A stretch of DNA of 64,000 nt, from NCBI RefSeq assembly GCF_000257645.1, contig NZ_AJHJ01000015.1:35230-99229 (forward strand). Reading direction: 5' to 3'. The notes below the pieces were generated by a model. That model did not search any database. It saw nothing but the letters and a program-made list of their open reading frames with translations, and was not told the DNA's origin. How positions within the stretch are numbered: the first letter of the stretch is position 1; the number at the start of each line of letters is the position of its first letter. Of the stretch, positions 51,335 to 59,898 are shown piece by piece. Origin of the DNA: Serratia sp. M24T3 (lineage in GTDB: Bacteria; Pseudomonadota; Gammaproteobacteria; Enterobacterales; Enterobacteriaceae). A program made the position numbers and the translations under genes.

Positions 51335-52285
51335 TTATGCCGCGCGTTCACTGGCCAGTAACGCCAACAGCTCGGCCATTACCGTCGCACCGAGCAAAGA
51401 GGTAATTTGCCCTGGTCCGTCGTACATCGGGCTGATTTCAGTTACGTCACAGCCCACCATGTTGATGCCCTTCAATGCGCGCAGCAGCTGCAAGGCTTCG
51501 CGCGAACTTGGCCCACCCGCCTCGGGAGTTTGCACACCCGGCGCGAATGCAGGATCGACGAAATCCATATCGAAGGTAATAAATGTTGGGCGACCGGCAG
51601 TGCGTTCGGCGATGCGCTGCGCCATCTCTTTGATACCCAAGTCAAACATCTGATCGGTGGTAAATACTTCGTAACCCAGGTCTATCGACTGAGTGATATC
51701 TGAGGTACGGAACAACGAGCCACGCAGCCCGACCTGAATAGAATGCGACGGGTCGACAATGTTTTCCTCAACCGCACGACGGAAAGGCGTACCTGCGCTG
51801 TAACGTTTATCGGCAAAGTATTTGTCCCAGGTATCGCTGTGCGAATCGAATTGCACCAGGGCGACGGGTCCGTGAACTTTAGCCACCGCGCGCAGCTCGG
51901 CCAGAGTAATCGAGTGATCACCGCCAATACCGCACGGCACGACGCCAGCGCTTGAAAGGGCATAAACCGCCTGCTCGATACGTTCCAGACACTCTTCTTC
52001 ATAGCCCGGAACGACTGCCGCATCACCGGCATCGGCACAGCGCAAAGTGTCGAATACGTTGATATCATTACGGTATGGGTTGATTGGGCGCAGCATAATC
52101 GACATCGCCCTGACCGCATTTGGCCCAAAGCGTGCGCCGGTACGAAACGGCGCACCCGAATCGGATGGCAGACCAATAATCGCCGCATCGAGCTGGCTGA
52201 GATCGGTGGCCATCGGCAGGCGCATAAAGGTTGGCACGCCGCAAAAACGTGGAGTTTCCAGTGAATCAGTGGGTAAAACGCTCAT
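51335..52285 (-). CDS. ureohydrolase of the agmatinase/arginase family
   Basis: The 316-residue enzyme keeps all six ligands of the binuclear metal centre: His124 in GGDHS, Asp147/His149/Asp151 in FDSHSD, and Asp239/Asp241 in FDMDFVDP. It should hydrolyse a guanidino compound to urea and an amine. The substrate loop reads PGVQTPEAGGP rather than the PGTGTPE of common agmatinases, so the substrate is probably a guanidino acid, guanidine or another derivative. It lies inside a transporter operon, 17 bases after the permease gene. Confidence 0.88.
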   Translation of the reverse strand: MSVLPTDSLETPRFCGVPTFMRLPMATDLSQLDAAIIGLPSDSGAPFRTGARFGPNAVRAMSIMLRPINPYRNDINVFDTLRCADAGDAAVVPGYEEECLERIEQAVYALSSAGVVPCGIGGDHSITLAELRAVAKVHGPVALVQFDSHSDTWDKYFADKRYSAGTPFRRAVEENIVDPSHSIQVGLRGSLFRTSDITQSIDLGYEVFTTDQMFDLGIKEMAQRIAERTAGRPTFITFDMDFVDPAFAPGVQTPEAGGPSSREALQLLRALKGINMVGCDVTEISPMYDGPGQITSLLGATVMAELLALLASERAA

Positions 52286-52302
52286 TTAAAACCTCGTAAT
52301 AA

Positions 52303-52959
52303 TCAGCTAAAGCGGGCCTGACGACGTTCGAGCCAGTCAGAAAGCTCGGTCAACAGCGTGGTCAGCACCAGATAAATCAGCGCCGCGGCGATGTAGAACT
52401 GGAACGGGCGGAACGTCGCGGAAATAATGGTCTGGGCATACAGCGTGATATCAACCACGGTGATGGTTGACAGCAGCGAAGTGTTTTTCAGCGTCGAAAT
52501 CGCCTCGTTGGTCAGCGGAGGCAGCACGATACGAAACACCTGCGGCAGCACGATACGGCGCATGATCTCGCCCTTGCTCATGCCCAGCGCCGAGGCTGAT
52601 TCCACCTGGCTGCGCGGAATAGCTTTCAGGCCGGAGCGGATAATTTCGGCCACATAGGCGCCGCTGTTCATGGCCAGCGCCAGCACGCCCGCCACAAACG
52701 GCGACAGATGAATGCCAATTTGCGGGAAACCGAAATAGACCACGAACACCTGAATCAGCGCCGGCGTACCGCGAATAAACCAGATGTAAAAACGGCCCAT
52801 GCCGCGAAACAGTTTGACCTTCGAGGTCTTGGCGCTTACCGCCATAAAGCCGAATACCCAGCTCAGTACGATGGTGCAAATGGTGATGAGCAAAACGGTC
52901 CACGAAGCCTCGAGGAATCCCATGCCATAGGTGTTGATGTCGTCCCAAAGTTGGTTCAT
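52303..52959 (-). CDS. polar amino acid ABC importer permease
   Basis: The 218-residue membrane protein has about five membrane helices and the His/Gln/opine-type permease signature, with the EAA-like loop RSQVESASALGMSKGEIMRRI. It starts inside the ATPase stop (ATGA). Only one permease gene is present, so the transporter should be a homodimer in the membrane. Confidence 0.92.
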   Translation of the reverse strand: MNQLWDDINTYGMGFLEASWTVLLITICTIVLSWVFGFMAVSAKTSKVKLFRGMGRFYIWFIRGTPALIQVFVVYFGFPQIGIHLSPFVAGVLALAMNSGAYVAEIIRSGLKAIPRSQVESASALGMSKGEIMRRIVLPQVFRIVLPPLTNEAISTLKNTSLLSTITVVDITLYAQTIISATFRPFQFYIAAALIYLVLTTLLTELSDWLERRQARFS

Positions 52960-53774
52960 GGCTGGATCCCCTGCTTACCTTTATTAGTAATCTGTGAAAC
53001 ATCTTCATGCAAAATACGGCTTAAGAACTGACGTAAGCGCGGGCTTTCCGGATTGTGTAGCACCTGATTGGGCGGACCGTCTTCGGCCATCACGCCCTGG
53101 TCGAAAAACACCACGCGAGAAGAAACATCTCGGGCGAAAGCAATCTCATGAGTCACCAGCAGCATGGTCATGCCATCATCGGCCAGCGAAGCCATTAGCG
53201 ACAGCACTTCCCCTACCAGTTCAGGGTCCAGCGCCGACGTTACCTCATCAAACAACATCAGCTGTGGCTGCATTGCCAACGCGCGGGCAATCGCCACGCG
53301 TTGCTGCTGTCCGCCGGAAAGTTTCGCCGGATACTGAAAACGTTTTTCGTACAACCCAACGCGGCTAAGCAGGCTTTCGGCCAGTTCAATCGCCTGTTTG
53401 CGCGGCATTTTTTTTACCCGCAGAGGTGCTTCGATAACGTTTTCCAGCACCGTCATGTGCGGCCAGAGGTTATAGCTTTGGAACACCATGCCGATGCGGG
53501 CGCGCAGCAGTCGCAGCTGATCGTCCGTTGGCTGGGCGCGTGCCCCGTCGCGAAAATCAAACGCGAACTCGTCGAAATTCATAAAACCGCTTTGCGGCAT
53601 TTCCATCACGTTAAGGCAGCGCAGGAAGGTACTTTTACCAGAACCACTGGCGCCGATAATCGACACCACTTCGCCTTTATGCACGTCGAGCGCAACATTT
53701 TTCAGCACGTGTAGATCGCCGTAGCTCTTGTTCAGCTCTTTAACCGTTAATAAAGGGGTAGATACTTCGCTCAT
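52956..53774 (-). CDS. polar amino acid ABC importer ATPase
   Basis: The 272-residue ATPase has Walker [19 protein letters not shown] at the Q-loop, signature LSGGQQQR, Walker [14 protein letters not shown] and the H-loop VTHE. It belongs to the HisP/GlnQ group. It overlaps the DUF1989 gene by ATGA and the permease gene by ATGA, so the three form one translational unit. Confidence 0.94.
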   Translation of the reverse strand: MSEVSTPLLTVKELNKSYGDLHVLKNVALDVHKGEVVSIIGASGSGKSTFLRCLNVMEMPQSGFMNFDEFAFDFRDGARAQPTDDQLRLLRARIGMVFQSYNLWPHMTVLENVIEAPLRVKKMPRKQAIELAESLLSRVGLYEKRFQYPAKLSGGQQQRVAIARALAMQPQLMLFDEVTSALDPELVGEVLSLMASLADDGMTMLLVTHEIAFARDVSSRVVFFDQGVMAEDGPPNQVLHNPESPRLRQFLSRILHEDVSQITNKGKQGIQP

Positions 53775-54424
53775 TTGGCCTCCTCCGGCACGCTTTTCGC
53801 ATTGTCGTATGAGACGCTCAAACCAATATCTGCCGGCTGACGAGATGCGCCATTAATCGGGGTGATGTCCTGCGGGCAGGCTGACAGCACGACATAGATA
53901 TCCGCTTCGGCGCGCAGTTGTAATACGTCGCCCGCAACAGAACGCGGGGGTACGCGGTCTAGTTCACCGGCTTCGGTAATCGGCACATTCATAAAAAGAT
54001 TCAACGAGGCGGGGGTAAACGGCAGTTTGATTGCCTTTTCTGCCAGCGCTTCATGGAAGTTATCGGTACAGCTGCGGTGATACTCACTACAGCCCAGCTC
54101 GCGATAAATGGCTGCATTGCACGGGCACAGCAAAGTATCGTGACGGCCCGGGGTGGTATCGCCGACCAGAGTAAACATCGCGCGGCGGTAAATACTCACT
54201 ACCGGCATGCCCAACTGATAAAAAAGATTGCTGTTAATTGAACGAGTGTGCTCCATGGAGGAGTACTCAAAAGGGTCAGACTGCATCACAGCCCAAGCGT
54301 CAACAACTTGATTTCCCTGGAGATTGGTAATACTCAGCACCTGACCTTTCTGTAATGCTACAGCGGTCCCGCGCGTTGCATCCAATACAAAGTCAGACAG
54401 AGATGAGTCGTTTTTGGCGGTCAT
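53771..54424 (-). CDS. DUF1989 urea carboxylase-associated protein
   Basis: The 217-residue protein belongs to DUF1989, the family of urea carboxylase-associated proteins. Some members have been shown to be subunits of carboxyguanidine deiminase in guanidine breakdown. Visible motifs are GNQVVDAWA, SMEHTR, LLCPCNA and SCTDNFHEAL; the cysteines and histidines could bind metal. AGAGGAA precedes ATG 54424; an upstream in-frame start at 54499 would overlap the promoter. It is the first gene of the minus-strand operon. Which deiminase or amidohydrolase reaction it catalyses is unknown. Confidence 0.85.
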   Translation of the reverse strand: MTAKNDSSLSDFVLDATRGTAVALQKGQVLSITNLQGNQVVDAWAVMQSDPFEYSSMEHTRSINSNLFYQLGMPVVSIYRRAMFTLVGDTTPGRHDTLLCPCNAAIYRELGCSEYHRSCTDNFHEALAEKAIKLPFTPASLNLFMNVPITEAGELDRVPPRSVAGDVLQLRAEADIYVVLSACPQDITPINGASRQPADIGLSVSYDNAKSVPEEAK

Positions 54425-54505
54425 ACAATTCCTCTCGCTATACAAAAAAACTGCTGCTATTTTCTTGGCATTCCTAATTGGAATTCCTTTGGTATACACA
54501 AGAAA

Positions 54506-54521
54506 TGCAATTAAAATGCCA
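54506..54521 (-). promoter_or_regulatory. sigma-54 (-24/-12) promoter for the DUF1989 operon
   Basis: On the minus strand TGGCAT-N5-TTGCA has the GG and GC doublets exactly 12 bases apart, as in the RpoN consensus TGGCAC-N5-TTGCA. The predicted start near 54495 leaves about 70 bases before the DUF1989 start codon. It implies control by an enhancer-binding protein, most likely for nitrogen limitation. Confidence 0.7.
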
Positions 54522-54554
54522 AGCGCACTTTATCCACTAAAAAAGAGTGAAAAA

Positions 54555-55517
54555 ATGAACAAATTTTGTCTGATCCCGCAGCCCATCCATCAAAGCGGCT
54601 TACAACAACTCAGGGATAACGGCATTGAGCCGCTGGTTGGCGAAGAAGCTTGTGCCAATGCGCCAGTGGATCAGGTCGTCGCGGCTATCTATCGCAGTGG
54701 TCAATTTCCGCGCACCAGAATGGTGCAGTTGCCTGCTTTGCGCGCAATCGCCGTACACGGTGTCGGCATCGACGGTATCGATTTGGAAGGTGCCAATGAA
54801 TTAGGTGTTGCGGTATTTAACACGCCGGGAGCCAATAACCGGTCGGTAGCCGAGCACGCGCTTGGACTAATGTTTGCTTTAACCAAACGCCTTCCCGAAT
54901 CGGATCAGGCTGTGCGTCGGGGCGAGTTTTCATTCCGCTTCAAGGGGGGTTTACGTGAACTATTTGGCGCCACGCTCGGCATAGTCGGCTATGGCGCTAT
55001 CGGCCAAATGACCGCTCAAATGGCCCAGGCGATGGGCATGCGCGTGCAGGTGTTAACCCGCCGCAGCGCCGAAGAACTCGCTGATTTGGGGCTTGAAAAA
55101 GCGTCAAGTCTGGAGAGTCTGCTGACCAGCAGTGACATCGTTTCTTTACATGCGCCTTCGCTGCCTGAGACACAGCATCTGATTGGCGCAGAGCAGCTGA
55201 AAATAATGAAACCATCGGCGTACCTGATTAACACCAGCCGGGGTGCGCTGGTGGATGAAGACGCGCTGATTGCCGCATTGCAGCAGGGGGAAATCGCCGG
55301 AGCTGGACTCGACGTATTTGCCGTTGAACCTTTGCCCGCCTCCAGCCCGCTGACCCAACTGCCAAACGTGGTGCTGACCCCGCACGCCGCCGCCTCGGCC
55401 GAGCAGGCGTTGATACGCATGGCGAGCGCGGCGGTAACCGGCGTGCTTGAGGTTTTAAACGACCGCTGCCCGCCTTCGATGATTAACCCACAAATTTGGG
55501 AGCTGCGCCGTCGTTGA
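54555..55517 (+). CDS. D-2-hydroxyacid dehydrogenase, NAD-dependent (second copy)
   Basis: The 320-residue enzyme has GIVGYGAIG as the nucleotide-binding motif and catalytic residues in NTSRGALVDE, DVFAVEPLP and LTPHAAAS. It differs from the dehydrogenase at 45933 throughout, so it is not a recent duplicate. It is divergent from the DUF1989 operon and its stop lies eight bases from the convergent pxpA stop. The ATG at 54555 fits the family; an upstream in-frame start would add a false hydrophobic leader. Substrate unknown. Confidence 0.87.
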   Translation: MNKFCLIPQPIHQSGLQQLRDNGIEPLVGEEACANAPVDQVVAAIYRSGQFPRTRMVQLPALRAIAVHGVGIDGIDLEGANELGVAVFNTPGANNRSVAEHALGLMFALTKRLPESDQAVRRGEFSFRFKGGLRELFGATLGIVGYGAIGQMTAQMAQAMGMRVQVLTRRSAEELADLGLEKASSLESLLTSSDIVSLHAPSLPETQHLIGAEQLKIMKPSAYLINTSRGALVDEDALIAALQQGEIAGAGLDVFAVEPLPASSPLTQLPNVVLTPHAAASAEQALIRMASAAVTGVLEVLNDRCPPSMINPQIWELRRR

Positions 55518-55525
55518 GCCTAGTG

Positions 55526-56296
55526 TCAGCCAATGACTTGCGCCATCGGTGCCAGGGTCAGGCCATTGCTTTCCAGCAGCGATCGCAGCTGGCGCGCCAT
55601 TGCAACGGCTCCCGGAGTATCACCGTGCACACAAATACTGTCGATGCGGGTCGGCAGTTTTTTACCATCCAGAGTGAGGATCGCCCCACTCTCCAGCATC
55701 TGCATGACCCGCGTGGCGGCCTGCTGCGCGTCGTGGATCACCGCGCCCGGCAGCTTGCGTGATACCAGCGTGCCGGTTTCCGTATAGGCGCGATCGGCAT
55801 AAATCTCGCGTACCATTCTTAGCCCCAGTTTTTCGGCGGCTTTTTCTGTCTCCATGCCAGGCATCACGACCATAATCAAATCTGCATCAACCAGTTGAAT
55901 AGCACGCGCCACCGCCATCGCCAGCTCAGGATCTTCCGCCGCCATATTGCCCATCGCGCCGTGAGTTTTTACATGCTGAAGCGGGAAGCCCATACTTTCA
56001 GCCAACGCCTTTAATGCACCAATTTGATAAATAATCTGTCGTTGAATTTGTGCGGGCGTTTCCCCAAGGATCTGACGACGACCAAACCCTTGAATATCCA
56101 GAAAACTTGGATGCGCCCCCGCCCCGACACCGTTGGCCTTGGCGGCCGTCAGCGTATTGAACATCACATCCGGATCGCCGGCGTGAAAGCCGCAGGCAAT
56201 ATTTGCCGAGGTCACAATGCTGAGCATCTCCTCGTCTTCGCCCATTTTCCAGGCTCCAAAACTCTCGCCCATGTCGCTGTTCAGATCGATCAACAT
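55526..56296 (-). CDS. pxpA: 5-oxoprolinase subunit A (LamB/YcsF family)
   Basis: The 256-residue protein is PxpA, with the family signature DLNSDMGESFGAW, ANIACGFHAGDP, GAHPSFLD and VHGDTPGA. PxpA, PxpB and PxpC together cleave 5-oxoproline (pyroglutamate) to glutamate with ATP. The gene diverges from pxpBC, an arrangement in which all three are controlled from one intergenic region. Confidence 0.93.
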   Translation of the reverse strand: MLIDLNSDMGESFGAWKMGEDEEMLSIVTSANIACGFHAGDPDVMFNTLTAAKANGVGAGAHPSFLDIQGFGRRQILGETPAQIQRQIIYQIGALKALAESMGFPLQHVKTHGAMGNMAAEDPELAMAVARAIQLVDADLIMVVMPGMETEKAAEKLGLRMVREIYADRAYTETGTLVSRKLPGAVIHDAQQAATRVMQMLESGAILTLDGKKLPTRIDSICVHGDTPGAVAMARQLRSLLESNGLTLAPMAQVIG

Positions 56297-56323
56297 CTTC
56301 TTTCTCCCGATGAGTAAATGATT

Positions 56324-56338
56324 GGCACTGTTTTTGCG
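56324..56338 (+). promoter_or_regulatory. sigma-54 (-24/-12) promoter for pxpBC
   Basis: TGGCAC-N5-TTGC is a full match to the RpoN core with correct 12-base GG-to-GC spacing on the plus strand. The predicted start near 56350 gives a 5' leader of about 215 bases before pxpB. It lies only 28 bases from the pxpA start codon and faces the minus-strand sigma-54 promoter. Confidence 0.65.
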
Positions 56339-56370
56339 TGCTGTTGTAGGTCATTGGAATAAGCACGCGC

Positions 56371-56437
56371 TTGCATTGGCTAATGCAAAACCACTGCCAG
56401 ATGTTCACGGCGTATTGACAGCACACCAGTGGTATGC
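56371..56437. promoter_or_regulatory. two palindromes in the pxpA/pxpB divergent region
   Basis: TTGCATT-GGCT-AATGCAA (56371-56388) is a perfect 7-bp inverted repeat that overlaps the -12 part of the minus-strand sigma-54 promoter. GCACACCAGTGGTATGC (56421-56437) is an 8-bp inverted repeat with one mismatch and keeps the left GCAC half of an NtrC-type site. Both are candidate activator or repressor sites; the binding protein is not known. Confidence 0.45.
56384..56399 (-). promoter_or_regulatory. sigma-54 (-24/-12) promoter for pxpA
   Basis: On the minus strand TGGCAG-N5-TTGCA has the correct spacing for RpoN. The predicted start near 56373 leaves a leader of about 77 bases before pxpA. Its transcript runs through the plus-strand sigma-54 promoter. 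Confidence 0.6.
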
Positions 56438-56567
56438 CAAAAGTATTCCGATATTTGTTTAAGTTAAAAGCATCTTTAAATTAAAAGCAATGAACTGTTT
56501 TTTTATCGTCGTTCTTCACGTTGAACTCCCTGCGCGGGAATGCGATTTTTTTCCAGAGGAAATATCA

Positions 56568-57290
56568 GTGACTGAAAATTCTGCCCCGTGGCGGATCCTG
56601 CCGATTGCCGATCAGGCAGTTTACGTCGATTTCGGTGAAGTAATTGATGAAGCGATCAACAGTCGAGTGACCGCCCTGGCCGCACGCGTGCGCAAGGCAG
56701 AAGTGCCCGGCGTAACCTCGTTGGTGCCAACCTATCGCGCGCTGACCGTGGGCTATGACTCGACTCAAACCCGACAGGCTAAACTGGTTGAAACCTTGAC
56801 CGAGCTGCTTTCACAGCCAGATGCCGGTGCTGAACGAGTGAAAATCTGGACCATTCCTGTCAATTATGGCGGTGATCAGGGGGTTGATCTGGCGTGGTTG
56901 GCGCAGAGCCATGGATTACGCGAGCAAGAAGTGATAGATCGCCACATCGCGGCCTCGTATCGTGTTTATATGATTGGGTTTATGCCGGGTTTTGCCTACC
57001 TCGGCGGCCTCGACCCGCAGCTGCATACCTCGCGCCGTGAGTCTCCCCGACTGAAAGTTCCGGCAGGCAGCATCAGCATTGGCGGTATGCAAACTGCCGT
57101 CGGATCGGTGGAAGCTCCCAGCGGCTGGCATCTGATAGGCCGCACACCGGTGCGCAGCTTTGCGCCCGAACGCGGCCAGCCTTTTTTGTTCAGCGCTGGG
57201 GATAGAGTAAAATTCACCCCGATTGGCGAAGCGGAATATCACGATTTAGCGGCCAAGGCCGACTTTTTACCCGAGTGGAGTTGGCAATGA
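56568..57290 (+). CDS. pxpB: 5-oxoprolinase subunit B
   Basis: The 240-residue protein is PxpB (KipI type), with the family patterns DQAVYVDFGE, YRALTVGYD, IPVNYGG, MIGFMPGFAYLGGL and the C-terminal GGMQTAVGS and LIGRTP. The start is GTG at 56568, preceded by AGAGGA at 56555-56560. An upstream frame extension has no homology. Its stop overlaps the pxpC start (ATGA), coupling the two. Confidence 0.92.
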   Translation: MTENSAPWRILPIADQAVYVDFGEVIDEAINSRVTALAARVRKAEVPGVTSLVPTYRALTVGYDSTQTRQAKLVETLTELLSQPDAGAERVKIWTIPVNYGGDQGVDLAWLAQSHGLREQEVIDRHIAASYRVYMIGFMPGFAYLGGLDPQLHTSRRESPRLKVPAGSISIGGMQTAVGSVEAPSGWHLIGRTPVRSFAPERGQPFLFSAGDRVKFTPIGEAEYHDLAAKADFLPEWSWQ

Positions 57291-58300
57291 TCGACGGTTT
57301 TGAAGTGTTATCTCCCGGCCTGTTCACCACCCTGCAAGATGCCGGAAGATTTGGTTTTGAAGACTACGGAGTGCCGCCGTCGGGCGCGATGGATGAAATG
57401 AGTTTTGCCATTGCCAACGCGCTGGTGGGTAATCAGGCTGATACCGGTGCGCTGGAATTTACCCTGACGGGCGCCACATTACGCCTGACCGGCAGCGAAC
57501 CTTGCATTTTTGCAGTCACCGGCGATATGGCGCTGAGCATCGACGGCGTCGCGGCCGAGCCTTACCATCGGCTAACGTTATTACCGGGCCACACTTTACG
57601 CATTGCCCGCACGCTCAGCGGCGCGCGAGGTTATCTGGCGGTCGCAGGAGGCTTCAAAGTCAAGCCAGTAATGGGCAGTGTTTCGACGCTGATGCGCGCG
57701 GGTTTGGGCGGATTTAGCGGCAGGCAGCTGCAAAAAGGCGACTGGTTGCCGCTTAATCCTTCACTGCATCGAGTGAAAAAAAGTCATTGGATGCCCACTC
57801 CACACGGCGCTCATTTTACGGACAAAGCACGCGGCGTTCCCGAGCAACGGCTGATGCCACAGCGCGAACGACGCCCGATCCGAGTGATCCCGGGACCACA
57901 GGACGATCACTTTGATCAGACCGCGATAAGCCAGTTTTTGAGTACCGCTTATCGAGTCAGCGAACAAAGCGACCGCATGGGTTACCGGCTGAGTGGTAAT
58001 CCAATCTCCCACACCAAGGGTTTTAACATTGTTTCCGACGGTATTTCACGCGGCAGTATTCAGATCCCTGGCAGCGGCGAGCCGATTATTGCCATGAACG
58101 ATCGGCAAACTACCGGGGGCTATCCCAAAATCGCCACCGTGATCCGCGCCGATCTGGCTCGTCTCGGTCAGGCCAAACCCGGCGATATGATCAGTTTCGA
58201 GACTGTCAGCGTCGAGAAAGCGGAATCGTTGTGGGTTGGCCGACAGATGCAGCTTGATAACTGGCTCAACAAAGTGCGACGAAACGCTCAGCCGGCTTAA
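57287..58300 (+). CDS. pxpC: 5-oxoprolinase subunit C
   Basis: The 337-residue protein is PxpC (KipA type, biotin-dependent carboxyltransferase-like fold), with VLSPGLFTTLQDAGRFGFEDYG at the start and the later GSVSTLMRAGLGGFSGR and DRMGYRLSG segments. With PxpB it forms the ATP-dependent part of 5-oxoprolinase. ATG 57287 is preceded by GGAG and lies in the pxpB stop; a GTG 12 bases upstream is less likely. Confidence 0.92.
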   Translation: MIDGFEVLSPGLFTTLQDAGRFGFEDYGVPPSGAMDEMSFAIANALVGNQADTGALEFTLTGATLRLTGSEPCIFAVTGDMALSIDGVAAEPYHRLTLLPGHTLRIARTLSGARGYLAVAGGFKVKPVMGSVSTLMRAGLGGFSGRQLQKGDWLPLNPSLHRVKKSHWMPTPHGAHFTDKARGVPEQRLMPQRERRPIRVIPGPQDDHFDQTAISQFLSTAYRVSEQSDRMGYRLSGNPISHTKGFNIVSDGISRGSIQIPGSGEPIIAMNDRQTTGGYPKIATVIRADLARLGQAKPGDMISFETVSVEKAESLWVGRQMQLDNWLNKVRRNAQPA

Positions 58301-58328
58301 AAGAATGGGATTAAAGGTAGGCATTAAT

Positions 58329-58351
58329 CTCTCCCCTGCCTGAGGGGAGAG
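58329..58351. terminator. hairpin between convergent pxpC and tmaR
   Basis: CTCTCCCCT and AGGGGAGAG form a perfect 9-bp stem with a 5-base loop, 29 bases after the pxpC stop. There is no T-run on the plus strand, so it may serve both converging transcripts as a stabiliser or weak terminator. Confidence 0.6.
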
Positions 58352-58373
58352 CTTGGGGCGGCAAAACGTGGGA

Positions 58374-58721
58374 TTATTTAATTTCGCTGGCTTTGGTCTC
58401 GTTAGCTTTGATTTCGCCCATCGCTTTCAGCGTTTTTGACATCTCACGACGCTCTTTGGACAGGTCAGCGTTTTTGATGATGTAGTCATCAACGCGATCT
58501 TCGTAGTCGCCACGCATGTTGGCAATAATACCCTGTACGTCATCAATGCTCATTCCCTGCTTGATATAATCGCTCAGGTTATCGAGCAGCAATACACGTT
58601 TCTGGTTATCGCGGATTTTCTTTTCGTTATCGACTATTTCACGCTGAAGTTTGTTTTTACGACGGAAAATTCGTACAAACTCCAGAACATCCTGGAAACT
58701 TGGCTTAATAGTATTATCCAT
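58374..58721 (-). CDS. tmaR: TmaR (YeeX), PTS polar localisation regulator
   Basis: The 115-residue protein belongs to DUF496 and matches E. coli TmaR/YeeX very closely: [37 protein letters not shown] and [12 protein letters not shown]. TmaR gathers the PTS enzyme EI at the cell pole and controls sugar uptake. It is predicted to be largely coiled coil. ATG 58721 follows GAAGGTG. It is next to a YeeA-like gene, as in E. coli. Confidence 0.95.
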   Translation of the reverse strand: MDNTIKPSFQDVLEFVRIFRRKNKLQREIVDNEKKIRDNQKRVLLLDNLSDYIKQGMSIDDVQGIIANMRGDYEDRVDDYIIKNADLSKERREMSKTLKAMGEIKANETKASEIK

Positions 58722-58785
58722 TTTTACACCTTCGATTAAGTTACACAGATTCATTTACTCGCTGCCCGCAATAGCGAACAGACTA

Positions 58786-59898
58786 TCAGGATTCGGAGTG
58801 CGCGACCATAACCGGCTCTTGCTTATCCATCGCTAGCGTGATCAGATCACCTAAAGATTTAAGCTGATCGGTAACTTGCATGCTGAGCCAAACATAACCA
58901 TAAATTTGCGCTTCATTGTTCTTGCCACGATTCATGGACTGCATCAACTCCTGCAACTCTTGGGCAGATTCCGCCAATTGATTGCTGATTTTCAGCTCGT
59001 CGCCTATCGAACCATTGCGCATTAAAAGGCTGAGTTTTTCCAGGCAATCCAGAATCGAGCGCTGAGTATGGCGCAGCGTGCGGGCATTGAGCATGATGAA
59101 ATGGCTTTCTCGCGAACTCCAGTAGGCATCGGCCAACAGTTCGAGAGTACAAAGCAGATTGCGGCACAGCGTTTGGGTAGCGTCGAAAACTTCACGCGGA
59201 ATATGTGACTCTTTACTGGAAGCCGCGTGCAGTGCGCGCATTTTTATCATCTGCGACATTGCCAGTTTAAGCTTATTCTGCAATCTCGGTCGCTCGAGCA
59301 TATTTGGCGACAGCCAGGCACTGTGCAGCTTGTTCAGCGACATCAGGTAATCCGACATCTGCATGCGCCAGTGAATAAACGCCCGCTGCGGGTAAATACT
59401 GGAAAACAGCAGTGCCAGTAATGAACCAATCAACACGTCGCCACTTCGCCATAGCGCAGTTTCCATATCACCCGGACCAGCACCAATGATTACCGCCAGC
59501 GTAACGCCGAGCAACAGTCCGGCGTAGGCGCGTCGACCCAAGGCCAGATAACCGCTGGCAAACACCGTTAACCCACACCAGGCCAGCATGACAGGCAAGG
59601 AATAAAGCTCAAGCCATAGCGCGATCATCCCGGCGATAGACCCGCCAATGGTGCCAATAATCCTTTCGGAAACGCGTTGCACAACGTTTCCCCAAAAAGA
59701 AATCGGCCCCATCACCACCACCAGCGTGATCAACGGCCAAGTTGCCTCGGGAAGATGAGTCAAACGAACAAACATAAAGGTGAGAACAAACGCCAGCCCC
59801 ATTCGCAGCCCGTGCGTAACGCGATAGTTGCTGTAAATGAGATTATCTAGCGAAGATATTTTCTTGTCTAAACGCACAACCGGTACCGCCTGATTCAA
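58786..59898 (-). CDS. yeeA: FUSC family membrane protein (YeeA-like)
   Basis: The 370-residue protein has an N-terminal block of about six membrane helices in the fusaric-acid-resistance (FUSC) pattern (GLRMGLAFVLTFMFVRL, TWPLITLVVVMGPISFWGN, RRAYAGLLLGVTLAVIIG). A C-terminal cytoplasmic helical domain follows. It is probably an exporter or envelope protein of unknown substrate. No ATG opens the frame: TTG 59898 and GTG 59877 are both possible starts. Synteny with tmaR supports YeeA. Confidence 0.85.
   Translation of the reverse strand: MNQAVPVVRLDKKISSLDNLIYSNYRVTHGLRMGLAFVLTFMFVRLTHLPEATWPLITLVVVMGPISFWGNVVQRVSERIIGTIGGSIAGMIALWLELYSLPVMLAWCGLTVFASGYLALGRRAYAGLLLGVTLAVIIGAGPGDMETALWRSGDVLIGSLLALLFSSIYPQRAFIHWRMQMSDYLMSLNKLHSAWLSPNMLERPRLQNKLKLAMSQMIKMRALHAASSKESHIPREVFDATQTLCRNLLCTLELLADAYWSSRESHFIMLNARTLRHTQRSILDCLEKLSLLMRNGSIGDELKISNQLAESAQELQELMQSMNRGKNNEAQIYGYVWLSMQVTDQLKSLGDLITLAMDKQEPVMVAHSES

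Noticed and set aside
54425..54554. Guanidine (ykkC-type) riboswitch before the DUF1989 gene
   Set aside because: The leader predicted from the sigma-54 promoter is only about 70 bases and shows none of the conserved ykkC elements I could recognise.
54414..54554. 47-residue hydrophobic N-terminal extension of the second dehydrogenase as a membrane anchor
   Set aside because: It overlaps the divergent promoter and the DUF1989 start; the ATG at 54555 gives the normal cytoplasmic dehydrogenase start.
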